64,000 bases of DNA, taken from an uncultured Eubacterium sp. (GTDB taxonomy: Bacteria; Bacillota; Clostridia; Lachnospirales; Lachnospiraceae). Both the position numbers and the translations under genes were made by a program. The DNA is taken from contig CAJUBQ010000005.1 in NCBI GenBank assembly GCA_910584595.1, positions 28,784 to 92,783 of the forward strand, read 5' to 3'. The notes below the pieces were generated by a model that saw only the letters and a program-made list of their open reading frames with translations, did not search any database and was not told where the DNA came from. Below, piece after piece: positions 58,902-64,000 of the stretch. The first letter of the stretch is position 1; each line of letters begins with the position of its first letter.

Positions 58902-60071
58902 ATGAATCCAAATAACCGTATTTATGCAAAAATAGATCTGGATGCAGTCAGGCACAATCTTGACGCCATTTACAAGCTGTTAAAACCTGATACAAAAGTG
59001 ATCGCTGTCATTAAAACGGATGGATACGGACATGGCGCGCTTGCGATTGCAACGGAACTGGAGCCGGTAGAATATCTGTATGGATTTGCGGTTGCAACTG
59101 CGGAGGAAGCATTGCAGCTGCGCCGTCATGGGATCCAAAAGCCGATACTTATATTGGGATATGTATTTCCGGAACATTATCCACAGCTGATCGAACAGGA
59201 TATCCGCCTGACTGTGTTTACGCAGGAGATGGCAGAGCAGTTAGCAAAAGACGCACAAAAGTTAAACAAAGATGTTTTGATACATATCAAAATAGATACG
59301 GGAATGAACCGTATCGGTATGCAGGTAAAGGAAGAAAGTGTGAAGATCATTGCGCAGATTGCCTCTTTGCCGCATATCATACCAGAAGGGATTTTTACAC
59401 ATTTTGCCCGGGCAGATGAAACAGATAAATCTGCGGCGAAAGAGCAGTTTGCACAGTTTACACAGATGATAAAAATGACTGAAGATGCGGGCATTCATAT
59501 TCCGTATCATCACTGTGCGAACAGTGCAGGAATTATTGATTTACCACAGACGCATATGGATCTTGTAAGAGCGGGCATTATTTTGTACGGCCTGTGGCCG
59601 TCTGAGGAAGTGCAAAAGGAGCGGATAGATCTGCAGCCGGTATTGGAGCTTTTCAGCCACGTAGCATATGTCAAACAGCTCGAAGCCGGAAAGAGTATTT
59701 CTTATGGCGGCGCTTATACGACAAAAAAAACGCAGACGATTGCAACGATTCCCGCAGGATATGGAGATGGGTATCCAAGAAGCCTTTCGAATCAGGGATA
59801 TGTGCTCATTCATGGGAAAAAAGCGCCGATCGTCGGGCGGGTCTGCATGGACCAGTTTATGGTAGACGTTACCGATATCCCGCAAGTGAAAACAGGAGAT
59901 AAAGTGGTATTGGCCGGCAAAGATGGTGAAGAAGTGATTACATTGGAAACACTTGCAAAACTATCCGGAAGATTTCATTATGAGTTTACATGCTGCCTTT
60001 CCAAAAGAATTCCAAGAGTTTATTATAAAAATGGCATTGCGTTGCCTGAGCCGGATAAAAATCTAAATTGA
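58902..60071 (+). CDS. alr: alanine racemase
   Basis: This 389-residue protein converts L-alanine to D-alanine for peptidoglycan. The pyridoxal phosphate lysine is K38 in VIKTDGYGHGA, and the second catalytic tyrosine is in ISYGGAYTTK. IKIDTGMNRIG, YHHCANSAGI and VGRVCMDQFMVDVTD are typical. AGAGGA precedes the ATG. In Bacillus and many Clostridia alr is followed by the mazEF/ndoAI-ndoA pair; here mazF follows alone. Confidence 0.96.
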   Translation: MNPNNRIYAKIDLDAVRHNLDAIYKLLKPDTKVIAVIKTDGYGHGALAIATELEPVEYLYGFAVATAEEALQLRRHGIQKPILILGYVFPEHYPQLIEQDIRLTVFTQEMAEQLAKDAQKLNKDVLIHIKIDTGMNRIGMQVKEESVKIIAQIASLPHIIPEGIFTHFARADETDKSAAKEQFAQFTQMIKMTEDAGIHIPYHHCANSAGIIDLPQTHMDLVRAGIILYGLWPSEEVQKERIDLQPVLELFSHVAYVKQLEAGKSISYGGAYTTKKTQTIATIPAGYGDGYPRSLSNQGYVLIHGKKAPIVGRVCMDQFMVDVTDIPQVKTGDKVVLAGKDGEEVITLETLAKLSGRFHYEFTCCLSKRIPRVYYKNGIALPEPDKNLN

Positions 60072-60147
60072 ATAAATTTGATAACATGAATACACTCGAT
60101 AAAACTGGTAATACTCACCGTATAACCTATTTTGTGGAGTGAAAGAG

Positions 60148-60498
60148 ATGTTAATAAGACGTGGAGATATTTATTATGCTGACTTAAGACCGGTCGTAGG
60201 CTCTGAACAGGGCGGCGTGCGTCCGGTGCTGATTATTCAAAACGATGTGGGCAATCTGCACAGCCCGACGGTCATCTGTGCAGCCATTACCTCACAGATG
60301 AACAAAGCAAAGCTGCCGACGCATGTGGAATTATCCAGCAGCCGTTATGCACTTGTAAAAGATTCGGTGATTTTGCTGGAGCAGCTGCGTACGATCGATA
60401 AAAGAAGATTAAAAGATAAAGTTTGTCATCTGGATGGAGAGATTATGAAAAAAATCGACAAGGCGCTATGTGTCAGTCTTCAATTAACCGCTACATAG
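60148..60498 (+). CDS. mazF: MazF/PemK family endoribonuclease toxin without adjacent antitoxin
   Basis: This 116-residue protein is close to NdoA/MazF of Bacillus: RRGDIYYADLRPVVGSEQGG, RPVLIIQND, SPTVICAAITSQMNKAKLPT and KDSVILLEQLRTIDKRRL. It cuts RNA at short sequences, which stops growth unless an antitoxin binds it. The gap from alr (76 bases) is too short for the antitoxin gene that normally lies between them. The start at 60148 follows GGAG; a GTG at 60139 overlaps that site. Confidence 0.92.
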   Translation: MLIRRGDIYYADLRPVVGSEQGGVRPVLIIQNDVGNLHSPTVICAAITSQMNKAKLPTHVELSSSRYALVKDSVILLEQLRTIDKRRLKDKVCHLDGEIMKKIDKALCVSLQLTAT

Positions 60499-60499
60499 C

Positions 60500-60528
60500 T
60501 TGACGTAATCTGCGAGAAATGATATTTT
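60500..60528 (+). promoter_or_regulatory. promoter-like pair upstream of the palindromic element and CBS gene
   Basis: TTGACG (60500-60505), a 17-base spacer and TATTTT (60523-60528) lie just after the mazF stop. A transcript from here would carry the large palindrome in its leader. Confidence 0.45.
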
Positions 60529-60542
60529 ATTATTGATACCTA

Positions 60543-60701
60543 AGGAACTGTAAATAAATAATCTGATAAAGCTACGCCGGATTTTTCTTCGAGAGCGCCA
60601 GGCAAAAATCAGGCGCATAGCGGGCTATGTAACTGATTTTTGCCTGGCGCTCCCGGAGAAAAAGACAAGTAAGTCTGTTAGATTATTTATTTACAGTTCC
60701 T
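60543..60701. repeat. 159-bp palindromic element (MITE-like or structured RNA)
   Basis: Outer 22-base arms are perfect inverted repeats (60543-60564 and 60680-60701). Inner 20-base arms, GAGCGCCAGGCAAAAATCAG (60593-60612) and its complement at 60633-60652, are also perfect, with further partial pairing between them and a 20-base loop that can itself fold (CATAG/CTATG). It has no coding capacity. The nested symmetrical layout suits a miniature inverted-repeat element or a REP-like repeat; a transcribed hairpin is another possibility. No target duplication was clear. Confidence 0.8.
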
Positions 60702-60742
60702 GAGACCGAATTACAGGATTTACAAAAAGGAGAGAGAGTTTT

Positions 60743-61606
60743 ATGGACGATGGCGCGAGTCCCAAGTTAAGTTACGCTGAAAAAAATAATTGGTTCAGTG
60801 ATTTTTTGAAAAAGCTGAACCGGAAAAACGCTGACAAAATTACAGAACAGGAAATCATTTCCATGGTCAATGAAGGACAGGAAACCGGTGTATTACAGGC
60901 GAATGAAGTGGAAATGATCCAAAATATTTTTGAGTTTACCGACAAAGAGGCAAAAGACATTATGACGCATCGGTCAAATATCTGCGCACTGGATGGAACG
61001 ATGAACCTGCAGCAGGCGCTTGACCGGGTATTGTGTGAGCCATATTCCAGATTTCCGGTATTTTTGGATGATATTGATAATATTATTGGAATCCTACATA
61101 TCAAGGAAGTCATGGCATTCAGCAGAAAAGAAGAATATTTAAGCTGGCAGATCAAAGATATCAAGGGCATGTTTTCTCAAAGTGAGTTTATTCCTGAAAC
61201 ACGCAAAATCAGTGATCTGTTTCAGAAGATGCAGGCGAAAAAAGCCCATATGGTCATTGTCGTTGACGAGTATGGGCAGACCTCCGGCCTTGTTGCATTA
61301 GAAGATATTCTGGAAGAAATTGTCGGCAACATTTTTGATGAGCATGATAAAGAAAAGAAGCTGATCGAACAGCAGCCGGACGGCAGTTTTCTCATGCATG
61401 GGATGGCTGCATTTGATGATGTTGTGGATGTATTAAAAATGGAGCCGGAAGAAGATTATGACACGCTCAACGGATATTTAATCGCGATGATAGATCGGAT
61501 TCCATCCGATGGAGAAACATTTTCCGTACATGCAGACGGATATCATTTTCATGTGACGAAAGTGGAAAACAAAATGATCCAAACGGTGCAGATTAAAAAA
61601 GAATAA
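60743..61606 (+). CDS. CBS-domain CorC/HlyC family protein lacking the DUF21 membrane domain
   Basis: This 287-residue protein has two CBS domains (about 65-185, IMTHRSNICALDG, RFPVFLDDIDNIIGILHIKEV, MVIVVDEYGQTSGLVALEDILEEIVG) and a C-terminal CorC_HlyC domain (about 205-285, DYDTLNGYLIAMIDRIP). The usual N-terminal DUF21/CNNM membrane part is absent. Family members act in magnesium and cobalt efflux or as hemolysin-like proteins; the soluble form may be an accessory subunit. AAGGAGAGAG precedes the ATG. It is preceded by the palindromic element. Confidence 0.87.
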   Translation: MDDGASPKLSYAEKNNWFSDFLKKLNRKNADKITEQEIISMVNEGQETGVLQANEVEMIQNIFEFTDKEAKDIMTHRSNICALDGTMNLQQALDRVLCEPYSRFPVFLDDIDNIIGILHIKEVMAFSRKEEYLSWQIKDIKGMFSQSEFIPETRKISDLFQKMQAKKAHMVIVVDEYGQTSGLVALEDILEEIVGNIFDEHDKEKKLIEQQPDGSFLMHGMAAFDDVVDVLKMEPEEDYDTLNGYLIAMIDRIPSDGETFSVHADGYHFHVTKVENKMIQTVQIKKE

Positions 61607-61619
61607 AACCAGATAATTC

Positions 61620-61648
61620 TTGTCATCTGCCGGATGAAATGATAAAAT
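61620..61648 (+). promoter_or_regulatory. promoter of yebC
   Basis: TTGTCA (61620-61625), a 17-base spacer and TAAAAT (61643-61648) form a good sigma-A promoter about 46 bases before the gene. One base differs in each box. Confidence 0.65.
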
Positions 61649-61694
61649 ATAAGCATATGGAAATGAGTACTTAAACAGAAAAGAGGATTTATAT

Positions 61695-62423
61695 ATGTCA
61701 GGACATTCCAAATTTGCAAATATCAAACATAAAAAAGAAAAAAATGATGCTGCAAAAGGAAAAACATTTACGATGATTGGCCGTGAAATTGCAATTGCGG
61801 TCAAAGAAGGCGGCCCGGATCCGGCGAACAATTCCAAGCTGCGTGATGTGATCGCAAAGGCAAAAGCAAACAATATGCCAAACGATACCATTGACCGGGG
61901 CATCAAAAAAGCAGCCGGGGATTCCAATAATGTAAATTATGAAGTGGTTACCTATGAAGGTTACGGCCCGGGAGGAACTGCTATTATTGTTGATGCGCTG
62001 ACCGATAATAAAAACCGTACGGCAGCAAATGTACGCAATTGTTTTACGAAAGGATACGGCAGCATCGGTACACAAGGATGCGTATCCTACATGTTTGACA
62101 AAAAAGGACAGATTTTGATCGATAAAGAAGAATGCGAGATGGATGCGGATGATCTGATGATGCTGGCATTGGATGCAGGCGCTGAAGATTTTGCGGAAGA
62201 AGAAGACAGCTTTGAAATTACGACAGATCCGGCAGAATTTCCAGCAGTACGCGACGCATTAAAAGATCAGGGCATTGTAATGACACAGGCAGAAGTAACG
62301 ATGATTCCTCAGACGTATGTGACTTTGGAACAGGAGTCAGACCTTGCAAATATCCAGAAGATTCTGGATATGCTGGAAGAGGACGATGATGTGCAGACCG
62401 TATATCATAACTGGGATGAATAA
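61695..62423 (+). CDS. yebC: YebC/PmpR family protein
   Basis: This 242-residue protein is a typical YebC: SGHSKFANIKHKKEKNDAAK at the N-terminus, then IAVKEGGPDPANNSKLRDVI, YEGYGPGGTAIIVDALTDN and FTKGYGSIGTQGCVSYMF. YebC-like proteins have been described as DNA-binding regulators and, more recently, as ribosome-associated translation factors that help with proline-rich sequences. AGAGGA precedes the ATG. It is followed by glgA, 41 bases later. Confidence 0.95.
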   Translation: MSGHSKFANIKHKKEKNDAAKGKTFTMIGREIAIAVKEGGPDPANNSKLRDVIAKAKANNMPNDTIDRGIKKAAGDSNNVNYEVVTYEGYGPGGTAIIVDALTDNKNRTAANVRNCFTKGYGSIGTQGCVSYMFDKKGQILIDKEECEMDADDLMMLALDAGAEDFAEEEDSFEITTDPAEFPAVRDALKDQGIVMTQAEVTMIPQTYVTLEQESDLANIQKILDMLEEDDDVQTVYHNWDE

Positions 62424-62464
62424 TATTTTACTATAAATGAAAAATCAATATGGAGGAGCTATTT

Positions 62465-63919
62465 ATGAAAAAAATACTTTTTGCAGCATCCGAATGTGTA
62501 CCGTTTATTAAGACCGGCGGGCTTGCTGATGTATGCGGGGCGTTACCGAAGGAGTTTGACAAAGAATACTGGGATGTGCGTGTTGTTATTCCTAATTATA
62601 CATGTATCCCGGAGCATTTTAGAAATCAGTTTGAATATGTGACACATTTCTATATGGGAACCGGGCCGATGCTTCCTGAAAAATATGTAGGAATTCTTAA
62701 ATATGAACTGGACGGCGTTACTTTTTATTTCATCGATAATCAGGAGTATTTTAACTGTGCTGTGCCTTATGGCGATATCCGTTATGACATTGAGAAATTT
62801 ATTTTCTTTGACAAAGCAGTATTATCCATGTTAAAGGCCATTGATTTTCAGCCGGATCTGGTGCATTGTCATGACTGGCAGACGGGCCTGATTCCAGTAT
62901 ATTTAAAAAATGAGTTTCAGGGTGATATGTTCTATTGGGGCATGAAGTCTATTATGACGATTCACAATCTGAAATTCCAGGGTATTTGGGATAAAAAAGT
63001 ATTCCAGGGCCTGAGCGGACTGACAAATAATCTGTTTGTGCCGGATAAGCTGGAGTTTAACCGGGATGCCAGTATGTTAAAAGGCGGCCTTGTTTATGCA
63101 GATTACATTACAACGGTTAGTGATACATATGCGCAGGAAATTCAGACTTCTTATTATGGAGAAGGACTCGACGGCCTGTTATCCGCAAGACATTTGGATA
63201 TGCAGGGAATTGTCAATGGTATTGACTATGATGTATATAATCCTGCTACCGATCCGAAGATTTACTGCAATTATGATGCAAGCAACTGGCGTAAGAAAAA
63301 ATTCAATAATAAGATCAAGCTTCAGGAAGAATTGGGTCTGGCAGTAGATAAGAAGAAATTTATGATCGGTCTGATTTCCCGACTGACGGATCAGAAGGGA
63401 CTGGATTTAATTAACTATGTGATTGATCGTATTGTAGACGACTATACACAGTTTGTCGTGATCGGAACCGGAGATCCGGGATATGAAAACATGTTCCGTC
63501 ATTATGCCTGGAAATATGGCGACCGCGTATCTGCAAATATCTGTTATTCCGATGATTTGGCACATAAACTGTATGCCGCTGCAGACGCATTCTTAATGCC
63601 GTCACAGTTTGAGCCATGCGGACTGACACAGCTGATTTCTTTCCGCTATGGTACAGCTCCGATTGTACGTGAGACAGGCGGTTTAAAAGATACGGTAGAA
63701 CCGTTTAATGAGTACGAAGATAAAGGTGATGGTTTCTCCTTCTCTAACTATAATGGAGAAGAAATGTTAAAAGTCATTAATTATTCAAAGAAAGTATTTT
63801 ATGATATGAAAAAAGACTGGAACCATATGATTGATCGTGGTATGGCAAAAGATTTTTCATGGAACGCTTCTAAGTTTAAATACGAAGGGTTGTATAATTA
63901 TCTGATTGGGGATAAATAA
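62465..63919 (+). CDS. glgA: glycogen synthase, ADP-glucose type
   Basis: This 484-residue GT5 enzyme has the substrate motif K15-T-G-G-L within FIKTGGLADVCGALPKEFD, HCHDWQTGLIPVYLK, and the C-terminal GTGDPGYENMFRH and PSQFEPCGLTQLISFRYGT donor site. It transfers glucose from ADP-glucose to the end of an alpha-1,4-glucan. The start at 62465 follows GGAGGAGC; a frame start at 62450 overlaps that site. It is complete within the window. No other glycogen genes are seen in the 80 remaining bases. Confidence 0.95.
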   Translation: MKKILFAASECVPFIKTGGLADVCGALPKEFDKEYWDVRVVIPNYTCIPEHFRNQFEYVTHFYMGTGPMLPEKYVGILKYELDGVTFYFIDNQEYFNCAVPYGDIRYDIEKFIFFDKAVLSMLKAIDFQPDLVHCHDWQTGLIPVYLKNEFQGDMFYWGMKSIMTIHNLKFQGIWDKKVFQGLSGLTNNLFVPDKLEFNRDASMLKGGLVYADYITTVSDTYAQEIQTSYYGEGLDGLLSARHLDMQGIVNGIDYDVYNPATDPKIYCNYDASNWRKKKFNNKIKLQEELGLAVDKKKFMIGLISRLTDQKGLDLINYVIDRIVDDYTQFVVIGTGDPGYENMFRHYAWKYGDRVSANICYSDDLAHKLYAAADAFLMPSQFEPCGLTQLISFRYGTAPIVRETGGLKDTVEPFNEYEDKGDGFSFSNYNGEEMLKVINYSKKVFYDMKKDWNHMIDRGMAKDFSWNASKFKYEGLYNYLIGDK

Positions 63920-64000
63920 TGTGAGTGCAAAGCTTCGAATGGAGCGCTAGTGCTTTGTAAAGTCTAAAACTGTACCAAAACAGCTTGACAGGCACTAAAA
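63920..64000 (+). other. end of window after glgA
   Basis: A weak hairpin (CAAAGC ... GCTTTG) has no clean T-run. TTGACA at about 63984-63989 may begin the promoter of the next gene outside the window. No gene is visible. Confidence 0.4.

Overview
The window looks like chromosome from a low-GC Gram-positive anaerobe of the class Clostridia, most likely the family Lachnospiraceae. The evidence is remA next to yicC and rpoZ, a ylbJ-type sporulation gene, RecU, Rex, RsmD-CoaD, the TIGR03960/TIGR03936 radical SAM pair, AGGAGG-type ribosome sites and GH4/PTS alpha-glucoside genes. I cannot name a species. No tRNA, rRNA, CRISPR array, intact transposase or phage gene was seen.

Layout. 1-757: end of an AT-rich HD-domain gene cut by the window edge. 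1095-12609: housekeeping block (yicC, remA, rpoZ, rimO, pgsA, pncC, rsmD, coaD, a coiled-coil protein, ylbJ, an M23 peptidase, a YgiQ-type radical SAM enzyme, an RluA-type synthase, recU). gmk and recG are absent from places where relatives often have them. 12606-17901: histidine genes hisZ-hisG-hisD-hisIE behind a perfect sigma-A promoter; the HisIE carries a catalytically dead HisF-like N-terminus. 18154-25725: alpha-glucoside module with two GH4 phosphoglucosidases, EIIA, EIICB and two RpiR regulators, one of which is a double RpiR fusion. Two promoters in it are near-identical copies of one another and should give shared control of EIIA and GH4-EIICB. 25885-27632: a small monooxygenase-fold protein and a SEC-C protein.

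28267-45340: a surface-glycan cluster with an XRE regulator, several GT2/GT4 glycosyltransferases, a Wzm/Wzt ABC exporter, a methyltransferase with a repeat-built coiled coil, a GT2-GT4 fusion, and a tightly overlapping run (SDR, GT2, TIM-barrel isomerase, FAD oxidoreductase, membrane GT2, polytopic GT-C-like protein). It ends in a broken membrane-protein gene.

45960-49937 is accessory DNA: decayed fragments, an unusual interleaved inverted repeat, and a three-gene operon I do not recognise that encodes coiled-coil proteins with a glycine-rich hydrophobic helix. This is the best candidate here for an undescribed system. 49938-63919 returns to core genes: radical SAM pair, a secreted protein, an EamA transporter, an XRE protein, ABC-F, rex, nnr, alr, mazF without an adjacent antitoxin, a CBS/CorC protein behind a 159-bp palindromic element, yebC and glgA.
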